Below are positions 42,246-49,415 of a stretch of DNA of 64,000 nucleotides, in pieces. The stretch is from Catellatospora coxensis (GTDB lineage Bacteria; Actinomycetota; Actinomycetes; Mycobacteriales; Micromonosporaceae): NCBI RefSeq assembly GCF_016862635.1, contig NZ_BONI01000006.1:124001-188000 (forward strand), written 5' to 3'. The notes beneath the pieces are model-generated. The model did no database searches. It was not told the DNA's origin and worked only from the letters and a program-made list of their open reading frames with translations. Position numbers and translations under genes: made by a program. Position 1 is the stretch's first letter; each line of letters opens with the position of its first letter.

Positions 42246-43514
42246 TCAGCCCAGCTTGGCCACGTCGGACAGGACCTGGGTCCAGGCGTCGGCGGCGTTC
42301 TGCTTGCCCTGCTCGATGCGGCCCAGCCCGGCGCCGATCGTGTTGAACACGTCGCCCTGCTTCGGGCCCTGGTGCTGCGGCTGCACCGCCTGCGCCGAGG
42401 CCGTGAAGATCTTGCCGAGCGGCGCGTTGTTGAAGAAGGGCTTGCTGAACCCGGTCAGGTCCGGGTCGGTGTACAGCGACGGGGTCGACGGGAAGTTGCC
42501 GGTCGCCTTGAAGATCTTCTTCTGCTGCTCCGGCGCGGTCAGCCACTTGATCAGGTCGTACGCCGCCTGCGCGTTCTTGCCCTGCTTGGGCAGCGCCAGG
42601 TGCGAGCCGCCCATGCTGCCCGCCCCGCCCGGCACCGCGGCGATGTCCCACTTGCCGGCCGCGTCCTTGGCGTTGGTCTCGATGTATGCCGTCATCCACG
42701 CCGGGCACACGATGGTGGCGAAGGTGCCCTTGCCGAACGCCGCGCTCCACTCCGGCGTCCAGGCCGCGAGCTTCGCGGACTGGTCCGAGGCGATCGCGTC
42801 GACGGTCAGGTCCCAGGCCTTCTTCACGGCCGGGTTGCTGTCCACGATGAGCTTGTCGGCGTCGTCGTACACACCGGTCGAGGCCTGCTCGACCATGGCC
42901 CGGAACATGTTGCCCGAGGCCTCCATGAAGTACGACTTCGGCGCGGCGGCCTTGTACTTCTTGCCGGTGGCGACGTACTCCTCCCACGTCGGCCACAGCT
43001 TGGACACCTCGTCGCGGCCGGTGGGCAGGCCCGCCGCCTTGAACAGGTCGGTGCGGTAGCACATGGCCATGCCGCCCACGTCGGTGCCGAGACCGATCAG
43101 CGTCTTCTTGTCGGTCGACAGGCCCTGCTGCCACTTCCACGGCAGCCACTGGCTCTCCAGCGAGCCCGCGCCCAGGTCGAGCAGGTTGTGGAAGCGGTTC
43201 GGGGTGGCCGTGAAGCTGGACAGGTAGCCGATCTCGACGGCCTCGATGTCGGCCGCACCGCTGCCGGTGGCCAGATGCGAGATCAGGCTCTGGTGGTGGG
43301 CGGCGTAGTCGGAGATCCGCTCCTTGATCGTGATGTTCGGGTGCGCTTTCTGGTACTCCTCGTACAGCGGCTTGAAGCCGAAGTCGCCGAAGAGTGCGAC
43401 GTTCAAAGTGATCTTCTCGTTGCCGCCGGGCTGCTCGTCGGAACCGCACGCGGCGGTCGCCAGCAGTCCGGTCACCATGATCGGGACCAGCAGGCGGCGC
43501 AGGGAGGCACGCAT
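42246..43514 (-). CDS. cebE: Cellobiose/cello-oligosaccharide-binding lipoprotein CebE
   Basis: A 422-residue solute-binding lipoprotein. The signal peptide ends at the lipobox ATAAC (C23). The body has the family 1 binding-protein fold; motifs KWQQGLSTDKKTLIGLGTD and GGMAMCYRTDLFKAAGLP align with the binding protein at 13754-15052. Neighbouring GH1 and CebR-type operators point to cello-oligosaccharides as ligand. It is first in its operon and divergent from cebR. The promoter must lie in the 285-bp gap with the two AGCGCT palindromes. Confidence 0.9.
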   Translation of the reverse strand: MRASLRRLLVPIMVTGLLATAACGSDEQPGGNEKITLNVALFGDFGFKPLYEEYQKAHPNITIKERISDYAAHHQSLISHLATGSGAADIEAVEIGYLSSFTATPNRFHNLLDLGAGSLESQWLPWKWQQGLSTDKKTLIGLGTDVGGMAMCYRTDLFKAAGLPTGRDEVSKLWPTWEEYVATGKKYKAAAPKSYFMEASGNMFRAMVEQASTGVYDDADKLIVDSNPAVKKAWDLTVDAIASDQSAKLAAWTPEWSAAFGKGTFATIVCPAWMTAYIETNAKDAAGKWDIAAVPGGAGSMGGSHLALPKQGKNAQAAYDLIKWLTAPEQQKKIFKATGNFPSTPSLYTDPDLTGFSKPFFNNAPLGKIFTASAQAVQPQHQGPKQGDVFNTIGAGLGRIEQGKQNAADAWTQVLSDVAKLG

Positions 43515-43579
43515 GACGACCCTCCTTGGGGGTGTCAGTAGGAACCCGGCCGCTCATCAGGGCAATTCGCGGCCGGGTT

Positions 43580-43594
43580 GAGAGAGCGCTCTCA
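43580..43594. promoter_or_regulatory. CebR-type operator, site 1
   Basis: TGAGAGAGCGCTCTCA spans 43579-43594, with a perfect 12-bp core GAGAGCGCTCTC. It lies 65 bp upstream of cebE. The known CebR site of Streptomyces, TGGGAGCGCTCCCA, has the same centre. Confidence 0.75.
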
Positions 43595-43675
43595 CAGCAG
43601 AGGATGGAGTCGTCCTCAAGCCCTGTCAAGGGCTGATTACCTTCTCGTTACCAAGCTGTGCAAACGCTCTCTCCC

Positions 43676-43689
43676 TGAAAGCGCTCTCA
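43676..43689. promoter_or_regulatory. CebR-type operator, site 2
   Basis: TGAAAGCGCTCTCA, a near-palindrome with the same AGCGCT core, about 110 bp before cebR. With site 1 it brackets the divergent promoters and suggests autoregulation. Confidence 0.7.
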
Positions 43690-43799
43690 CGTGCAGCTTC
43701 GTGCCGTAACGAGGACGGGGTAAGGTCACGGTCGCCGGGATGTGATCCGGCACAGGTCGGCGGCATTGCCACCGGCGATGAGCACAATGAGGAGAAGGC

Positions 43800-44810
43800 A
43801 TGAGCCAGGCACATGAGCGGCCGACGCTGGAGGCCGTGGCACGTCTGGCGGGGGTGTCCCGGGCGACGGTGTCGCGGGTCGTCAACGGCTCGCCCAAGGT
43901 CGCCGAGCCGATCCGCAGCGCGGTGCGCCGGGCCGTCGAGGAGCTGGGCTACATCCCCAACGCGGCCGCCCGGAGCCTGGTCACCCAGCGCACCGACTCG
44001 ATCGCCCTGGTCCTGCCGGAGAGCGCCAGCCGCGTCTTCTCCGACGACCCGTTCTTCCCGAGCATCATCCACGGCGTCAGCCAGGAGCTCGACGCCGCCG
44101 ACAAGCAGCTCGTGCTGATGATGACCAACACGGTCGGCGGGTACGAGCGGGTCGAGCGCTACACCACCGCGCGCCACGTGGACGGGGTGCTGTTCGCCTC
44201 GACGCACGGCGTGGACCCGCTGCCCGGGCAGCTGCACCGGCTCGGCATGCCGGTCGTCGTCAGCGGCCGCCCGCTGGGCCGCTCGGCGGTCCCGTACGTC
44301 GACGTGGACCACATCGGCGGCGTGCGGGCCGCCGTACGCCACCTGCTCGACTCGGGCCGGTCCCGGATCGCCACCATCGCCGGGCCGCAGGACATGGTCG
44401 CCGGCATCGACCGGCTCGCCGGCTACCGGGCCGAGCTGCGCGGCTCCGACCGGCGCTCGATCGTGGCCGTCGGCGACTTCACCCGCGAGTCCGGCGCGAC
44501 CGCGATGCGCCAGCTGCTGGAGGACGACCCGCTGCTCGACGCGGTCTTCGTCGCCTCGGACCTGATGGCGCACGGGGCCATCACCACGCTGCGCGAGCTC
44601 GGCCGGCGCATCCCCGAGGACGTCGCCGTGGTCGGCTTCGACGACTTCGACATCTCCCGGTACACCGACCCGCCGCTGACCACGGTCCGGCAGCCGATCC
44701 TGGAGCTGGGCCGCGAGCTGGCCCGCCAGCTGCTGCGGGTGATCGCGGGCGAGGAGGTCCCGCCGTCCGTGGTCCTGCCGACCGAACTCGTGGTACGCGC
44801 ATCAGCCTGA
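43800..44810 (+). CDS. cebR: LacI-family repressor CebR
   Basis: A 336-residue regulator. The helix-turn-helix is TLEAVARLAGVSRATVSRVV (about residues 9-28), the hinge follows NGSPKVAEPIRSAV, and a sugar-binding domain fills the rest, ending GFDDFDISRYTDPPLTTVRQ. ATG 43800 has a GAGGAGA ribosome binding site. Position, divergence from cebE and two AGCGCT palindromes in the gap match CebR, which is released from DNA by cellobiose. Confidence 0.9.
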   Translation: MSQAHERPTLEAVARLAGVSRATVSRVVNGSPKVAEPIRSAVRRAVEELGYIPNAAARSLVTQRTDSIALVLPESASRVFSDDPFFPSIIHGVSQELDAADKQLVLMMTNTVGGYERVERYTTARHVDGVLFASTHGVDPLPGQLHRLGMPVVVSGRPLGRSAVPYVDVDHIGGVRAAVRHLLDSGRSRIATIAGPQDMVAGIDRLAGYRAELRGSDRRSIVAVGDFTRESGATAMRQLLEDDPLLDAVFVASDLMAHGAITTLRELGRRIPEDVAVVGFDDFDISRYTDPPLTTVRQPILELGRELARQLLRVIAGEEVPPSVVLPTELVVRASA

Positions 44811-44833
44811 CCGGATTCGGATATACAGGACTC

Positions 44834-46183
44834 ATGGCTGAAGAAGTGGACGTCATCGTCCTCGGCATGGGCGTCGGCGGCGAGGAGGTCGGCGGCAAGC
44901 TGGCCATGGCCGGGCTGAGCGTGCTCGGCATCGAGAACCGGCTCGTCGGCGGCGAGTGCCCGTACTGGGGCTGCATCCCGAGCAAGATGATGATCCGGGC
45001 TTCCGGCCTGCTGGCCGAGGGCCGCCGGATCAACGGCATGGCGGGCTCCTCGGAGGTCTTCCCCGACTGGGCGCCGGTCGCGAAGCGCATCCGCGAGGAG
45101 GCCACCGACTTCTGGGACGACAAGGTCGCCGTCGACCGGTTCACCGAGCGCGGCGGCCGCTTCCTGCGCGGCACCGGCAAGCTGGCCGGGCCGAAGCGGG
45201 TCGAGGTCGACGGGCAGGTGTACACCGCGCGCAAGGGCGTGGTCCTCGGCACCGGCACCAAGGCCGCGGTCCCGCCGATCCCCGGGCTGGCCGAGACCTC
45301 GTTCTGGACCAACAAGGAGGCCATCGAGGTCGAGGAGCTGCCGACGTCGCTGACCGTGCTCGGCGGCGGCGCGATCGGCCTGGAGCTGGCCCAGATGTTC
45401 CAGCGCTTCGGGGTGCGGGTCACCGTCATCGAGGCGATGGACCGGCTGATGGCGTACGAGGAGCCCGAGTCGTCGGAGCTGATCACCGAGGTGCTCCAGC
45501 GGGACGGCGTCGCCGTGCACACCGGCTGCCGGGCGGTCCGGGTCGAGGGCAACACCGTGCACCTGGCGGACGGCCGATCGTTCGCCTCGGAGAAGCTGCT
45601 CGTCGCCACCGGGCGCACCGCCGACCTGCACAAGCTCGGCCTGGACACGGTCGGCCTGGACCCGGCGGCCAAGGAGATCACCGTGGACGGGCACATGCGG
45701 GCCGCCGACGGGCTGTGGGCCGTCGGCGACTGCACCGGCCACGGCGCGTTCACGCACATGGCGATGTACCAGGCGGCCATCGCGATCCGCGACATCCTCG
45801 GCCAGGAGGGGCCGCCCGCCGACTACCGGGCGCACCCCCGGGTCACCTTCACCGACCCCGAGATCGGCTCGGTCGGGCTGACCGAGGAGGCGGCCCGCCA
45901 CCAGGGCATCCACGTGCAGACTGCGTACACCAAGATCCCCGAGGCGACCCGCGGCTGGATCCACAAGGCGGGCAACGACGGGTTCATCAAGCTCGTCGCC
46001 GACCGCGACCGGGACGTGCTGGTCGGCGCTACCTCGGCCGGGCCGACCGGCGGCGAGGTGCTCAGCGCGCTGGCCGTCGCCGTGCACGCCCAGGTCCCGG
46101 TGCACGTCCTGCAACACATGATCTACGCGTACCCGACCTTCCACCGCGCCATCGAGGCGGCCGTACAGCAGCTGGAGGTGTAG
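44834..46183 (+). CDS. Pyridine nucleotide-disulfide oxidoreductase, not a lipoamide dehydrogenase
   Basis: A 449-residue FAD enzyme with the class I disulfide reductase layout: FAD motif VIVLGMGVGGEEVGGKLA, redox-active C42 and C47 in GGECPYWGCIPSK, an NAD(P)-binding motif LGGGAIGLELAQMFQRFG, and a dimerisation domain. At the C-terminus lipoamide dehydrogenases have HAHPT, with a catalytic His; here the stretch reads YAYPTFHR, with Tyr in that place, closer to mercuric reductase-like proteins. The substrate is therefore open (a metal, quinone or small disulfide). It starts 23 bp after cebR, in the same direction. Confidence 0.85.
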   Translation: MAEEVDVIVLGMGVGGEEVGGKLAMAGLSVLGIENRLVGGECPYWGCIPSKMMIRASGLLAEGRRINGMAGSSEVFPDWAPVAKRIREEATDFWDDKVAVDRFTERGGRFLRGTGKLAGPKRVEVDGQVYTARKGVVLGTGTKAAVPPIPGLAETSFWTNKEAIEVEELPTSLTVLGGGAIGLELAQMFQRFGVRVTVIEAMDRLMAYEEPESSELITEVLQRDGVAVHTGCRAVRVEGNTVHLADGRSFASEKLLVATGRTADLHKLGLDTVGLDPAAKEITVDGHMRAADGLWAVGDCTGHGAFTHMAMYQAAIAIRDILGQEGPPADYRAHPRVTFTDPEIGSVGLTEEAARHQGIHVQTAYTKIPEATRGWIHKAGNDGFIKLVADRDRDVLVGATSAGPTGGEVLSALAVAVHAQVPVHVLQHMIYAYPTFHRAIEAAVQQLEV

Positions 46184-46197
46184 GGCACACTGCGGCC

Positions 46198-46272
46198 ATG
46201 AGCGAGCGGCAGCGAGCGAATCATGAGCCCAGTGGCCATGCCTGCGACGAGCGCAGCGAGGAGCAGGCATGA
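46198..46272 (+). CDS. 24-codon leader peptide coupled to the next gene
   Basis: ATG at 46198 opens a 24-residue frame (SERQRANHEPSGHACDERSE) that stops with TGA at 46270-46272, overlapping the next start codon (ATGA). Its last part runs through a hairpin, CATGCCTGC (46237-46245) with GCAGGCATG (46263-46271), that hides that start codon. A ribosome translating the leader would open the hairpin. Whether the peptide is made is unknown, and this sequence may be a dispersed repeat of the family. Confidence 0.45.
   Translation: MSERQRANHEPSGHACDERSEEQA
46237..46271 (+). promoter_or_regulatory. Hairpin burying the start codon of the membrane protein gene
   Basis: Perfect 9-bp stem CATGCCTGC with GCAGGCATG and a 17-nt loop. 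The ATG of the downstream gene is the last part of the right arm, and the GAGGAG ribosome binding site lies in and next to the loop. Confidence 0.55.
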
Positions 46273-46697
46273 CGCAGCTCATCGTCCGGCTCGGGCTGGC
46301 CGGCATGGCGGTGGTGCACCTGTGGTGGGGGCTGTGGGCCTACTCCGCCCCGCGCCACTTCTTCACCACGTTCCCCGGCCTCGGCCACCACTGGACCGCC
46401 GCGTACCCGCCGTACAACGAGCACCTCACGGCCGACCTGGGCGCGACGTTCCTGACCCTGGCCGTCCTGCTGGCCGTACCCGCGATCCGCTACCGCCGCG
46501 CCACCGCCCGCCTCGCCCTGGCCGGCTCCATCACCTTCAACACCCTCCACCTGGGCTTCCACACCTTCCACCACGGCACCCTCACCGGCCTCGACCTCGG
46601 GGCGAGCCTCGTCACCCTCGTCGCGGGCCTGGGCGTGCCGGTCGCACTCTTCCTGCTGGCCCCAAAGGAAGGGCACCTTCTTCACGCTCCGCGTTAA
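46269..46697 (+). CDS. Four-helix membrane protein with repeat-encoded tail
   Basis: A 142-residue membrane protein with about four hydrophobic helices (LIVRLGLAGMAVVHLWWGLW, LTADLGATFLTLAVLLAV, a third near FNTLHLGFHTFHHG, a fourth near LVTLVAGLGVPVALFLL). His residues are numerous (HFFTTFPGLGHHW, HLGFHTFHH), so heme or metal binding is possible. No family is recognised. It starts with GAGGAG upstream and is coupled to a leader peptide. The last residues, PKEGHLLHAPR, are encoded by repeat element A6, which supplies the stop. Confidence 0.7.
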   Translation: MTQLIVRLGLAGMAVVHLWWGLWAYSAPRHFFTTFPGLGHHWTAAYPPYNEHLTADLGATFLTLAVLLAVPAIRYRRATARLALAGSITFNTLHLGFHTFHHGTLTGLDLGASLVTLVAGLGVPVALFLLAPKEGHLLHAPR

Positions 46698-46717
46698 AGA
46701 AGGTGCCCTTCTTAACC
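46664..46717 (+). repeat. 31-bp-register element A6 (inverted type)
   Basis: Half-sites at 46668-46680 and 46699-46711, starts 31 bp apart, centre CGCTCCGCG. It overlaps the end of the membrane protein gene in sense orientation and lies between convergent genes. Confidence 0.9.
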
Positions 46718-46746
46718 TTCGGCACCCGCTGAGCTGCGGATTTTCT

Positions 46747-48513
46747 TCAGGCGAGCTGGGTGGACTGGAGGCGGGCGTACGAGCCGCGGCGGGAGAGAAG
46801 CTCGCCGTGGTCGCCGATCTCCTCGATGCGGCCGTCGCGCATGACGATGATGCGGTCGGCGTTGCGGATGGTGGACAGCCGGTGCGCGACGACGAAGACG
46901 GTACGGCCCGCGACCAGGCGCTCCATGGCCTGCTGGATCAGCGCCTCGGAGTGGGTGTCCAGAGCGGAGGTCGCCTCGTCGAGGATCAGCACACGCGGGT
47001 CGCGGATCAGCGCCCGCGCGATGGCCAGGCGCTGGCGCTGGCCGCCGGACAGGCGCGCGCCGCGCTCGCCGACGACCGTGTCCAGGCCGTCGGTGAGCTG
47101 GTCGACGAAGTCCAGCGCGTTCGCGTCGGCCAGCGCCTGGCGGACCCGGTCCAGGGGCACGTCGGCCATGCCGTACGTGACGTTCTCGAAGATGCTGCCC
47201 TCGAACAGGATCGGCTCCTGCGGCACCACCGACACGAAACGCCGGTAGGTGCGCAGGTCCAGGGTCTCCATGTCGCGGCCGTCGAGCAGCAGGCGGCCCG
47301 AGGTCGGCCGGAGGAAGCCGATGACCAGGTTCAGGATGGTGGACTTGCCCGCGCCCGACGGGCCGACCAGCGCGATGCGCTCACCCGCCGCGACGTCGAG
47401 GTCGAAGTCGCGTACGGCGCTGCCTGCCGCTCCGTCGTACGCGAAACCCACGCCCTCGAACCGCACCGCGCCGCGCACCTCGTCGACCCGCAGCTTGCCC
47501 GCGTTGACCTCCAGGTCGGGGGCCTGCAGCAGCTCGCCCGCCGAGCGCACCGACTCCAGCCCCTTGACGAAGATCGGGCCGAGGCTCATCAGCGTCATCA
47601 CCGAGCCGGTCAGCGTGGAGAAGTACGCGCTCAGCATCACCACGTCGCCCTCGGTGATCGGGGCCCAGCCGTAGTACGCGACCAGCGCCGACCCGGCCAG
47701 GCAGGCCACGCTCAGCACCTGCATCTGGGTCCAGGCCAGCGCGCCGAAGCGGCCGTTGAGCAGGTCCAGGCGCAGACCCGCGCGCAGTACGCGGTCCAGC
47801 GAGCCGTCCACCCGGCGCAGCGCGTCGCGTTCCAGGCCGTGCGCGCGGGTGATCGGGATCAGCGTGGTCATCTCGGCGACCCGCGACGACAGCCGCTCGA
47901 CCTCGCGGCGGAACGACTCGTTGTCGGTGCGCATCCGGTTGCGCAGCTTCATCACCAGGAACGCCGCGCAGGGCACCAGCACCAGGAACACCGGCAGGAA
48001 CAGCGGGGCCCGCAGCGCGATCACGACGGTGCCGCCGAGCAGCATCATCAGCGCGCCCACGCCCACGTCGCCGGCCTGCTGCACCATCTGCTCGATCGCC
48101 TCGACGTCGCGGATCACCTTCGACTGCAGCACGGCCGCGCTGGAGCGGGAGTGGTAGCCGATGGACAGCTCCTGCATCCGGCGGCACAGGGCCGAGCGCA
48201 GGCGGGTGCCCATCCGGCGGACGGAGCCGCTGTGGTTGCGTACGAACAGCACGTGGAAGGGGTAGTTGAGGCTCAGGCAGGCGAGCATGAGGCCCGCGTT
48301 CCACCACAGCCGCTCGACCGGTTCGTGGCGCACCACGACGTCGATCACGTTGGCGGTGACCAGGGGCAGCAGCCAGGTCGGGCTGTGCTTGACGGCGAAC
48401 GCCAGCACCCCGAGCAGCAGCCGCCAGCGGTCCTCGCGCAGCAGGTAGGCGACGGTGCGTACCGGGTGTTCGCCGTGGTAGCGGTGGTCAAGGGGATGCT
48501 GGGCCAGCGCCAT
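46747..48513 (-). CDS. ABC exporter half-transporter (fused permease-ATPase)
   Basis: A 588-residue protein with a six-helix membrane domain (about 30-320) and a C-terminal ATPase: Walker A GPSGAGKST, signature LSGGQRQR, Walker B VLILDEATSALD, and switch His in VVAHRLST. This is the MsbA/LmrA-like exporter layout and it should work as a homodimer or with a second half. The substrate (lipid, peptide or drug) is unknown. I chose ATG 48513, preceded by a modest AGG ribosome binding site; longer starts lack support. The 300-bp region upstream to 48813 holds only element A7. Element A6 follows the gene. Confidence 0.9.
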   Translation of the reverse strand: MALAQHPLDHRYHGEHPVRTVAYLLREDRWRLLLGVLAFAVKHSPTWLLPLVTANVIDVVVRHEPVERLWWNAGLMLACLSLNYPFHVLFVRNHSGSVRRMGTRLRSALCRRMQELSIGYHSRSSAAVLQSKVIRDVEAIEQMVQQAGDVGVGALMMLLGGTVVIALRAPLFLPVFLVLVPCAAFLVMKLRNRMRTDNESFRREVERLSSRVAEMTTLIPITRAHGLERDALRRVDGSLDRVLRAGLRLDLLNGRFGALAWTQMQVLSVACLAGSALVAYYGWAPITEGDVVMLSAYFSTLTGSVMTLMSLGPIFVKGLESVRSAGELLQAPDLEVNAGKLRVDEVRGAVRFEGVGFAYDGAAGSAVRDFDLDVAAGERIALVGPSGAGKSTILNLVIGFLRPTSGRLLLDGRDMETLDLRTYRRFVSVVPQEPILFEGSIFENVTYGMADVPLDRVRQALADANALDFVDQLTDGLDTVVGERGARLSGGQRQRLAIARALIRDPRVLILDEATSALDTHSEALIQQAMERLVAGRTVFVVAHRLSTIRNADRIIVMRDGRIEEIGDHGELLSRRGSYARLQSTQLA

Positions 48514-48749
48514 GTCGTAACCTGCCTCGCCGGGCGGCCCGCGCGCTTCGGGGTCCTCGGGCGCGGCGAGCGGCCCTTCGCCTTCGAAGTCCAGGCACGA
48601 GCCTAGGCGACGGCGACCTCGCGGGCCAAGGCGGTCGGCGTCGAGCCGCTGCGCCCTGCCCACCGCGGCCGGCCGGGCGGCCGCCTGGGCGACGCGGCGC
48701 ACCCGTCTCCAACCGGGCACGTCTGCCCTGCTCAGCCGCATCGCGACGT

Positions 48750-48800
48750 CAGGAAGGGCACCTTCTACAACGCGGAGCGTTAAGAAGGTGCCCTTCCTGA
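48750..48800 (-). repeat. 31-bp-register element A7 (inverted type)
   Basis: Half-sites at 48753-48765 and 48784-48796, starts 31 bp apart. It lies 14 bp after the peroxiredoxin stop on the minus strand, in sense orientation. Confidence 0.9.
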
Positions 48801-48813
48801 CGCTTGCTCTTGT

Positions 48814-49281
48814 TCAGGCGAGGGACTGGACTACTTCCAGGGCGCTGGTGACGTGTTTGCCGATGTTGGCCTGGGAGGAGAAGACGTTGCGGACCACGCC
48901 CTCGCGGTCGATGACGTAGGTGACCCGGCCGGGCAGCAGACCGAAGGTGGCCGGGACGTCGTACGCCTTGCGCACCTCGCCGCCCGCGTCGGCCAGCAGC
49001 AGGAACGGCAGCCGGTAGCGCTGGGCGAAGCCGTCGTGCGACTCGACGGAGTCCGAGCTGACGCCGATGACCTGCGCACCGGCCTCGGTGAAGACCTCGT
49101 AGCTGTCCCGGAAGGAGCAGGCCTCGGCAGTGCAGCCGGAGGTGTTGTCCTTGGGGTAGAAGTACAGGACCACGGTCTGCTTGCCGCGGAAGTCGCTGAG
49201 CCGCACCGTCTCACCGCCCTGCGAGGGCAGCTCGAAGTCGGGGGCCACCTCGCCCACCTGCGGACCACGTGCCTTCGCCAT
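48814..49281 (-). CDS. bcp: Peroxiredoxin, BCP type
   Basis: A 155-residue thiol peroxidase of the bacterioferritin comigratory protein group. The peroxidatic Cys is C50 and the resolving Cys C55 in SGCTAEACSF, five residues apart as in atypical 2-Cys BCPs. Thr and Arg of the active site (YPKDNTSGCT and a later SSDSVESH) are present. It reduces hydroperoxides in the cytoplasm using thioredoxin or mycothiol. ATG 49281 has a GGAGG ribosome binding site. It is followed by element A7. Confidence 0.93.
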   Translation of the reverse strand: MAKARGPQVGEVAPDFELPSQGGETVRLSDFRGKQTVVLYFYPKDNTSGCTAEACSFRDSYEVFTEAGAQVIGVSSDSVESHDGFAQRYRLPFLLLADAGGEVRKAYDVPATFGLLPGRVTYVIDREGVVRNVFSSQANIGKHVTSALEVVQSLA

Positions 49282-49366
49282 GCCTGCCTCCACTGTCACC
49301 GGAACATCCACCGTAGGACCCGAATCGTATTCGTGTCCGCCCGGGCCGACCACATGCGCCGACGGC

Positions 49367-49397
49367 GGAGGGCCGATACAGAGCGTATCGGCCCTCC
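49367..49397 (-). terminator. Perfect 13-bp hairpin after the GH6 gene
   Basis: GGAGGGCCGATAC (49367-49379) with GTATCGGCCCTCC (49385-49397), 5-nt loop. It lies 18 bp downstream of the GH6 stop on the minus strand. Confidence 0.8.
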
Positions 49398-49415
49398 GGT
49401 CCTGCTCAGCCGCTC

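Noticed and set aside
48514-48741. An N-terminal extension of the ABC exporter
   Set aside because: The added residues are Arg/Ala-rich and unlike exporter N-termini; ATG 48513 gives the usual length.
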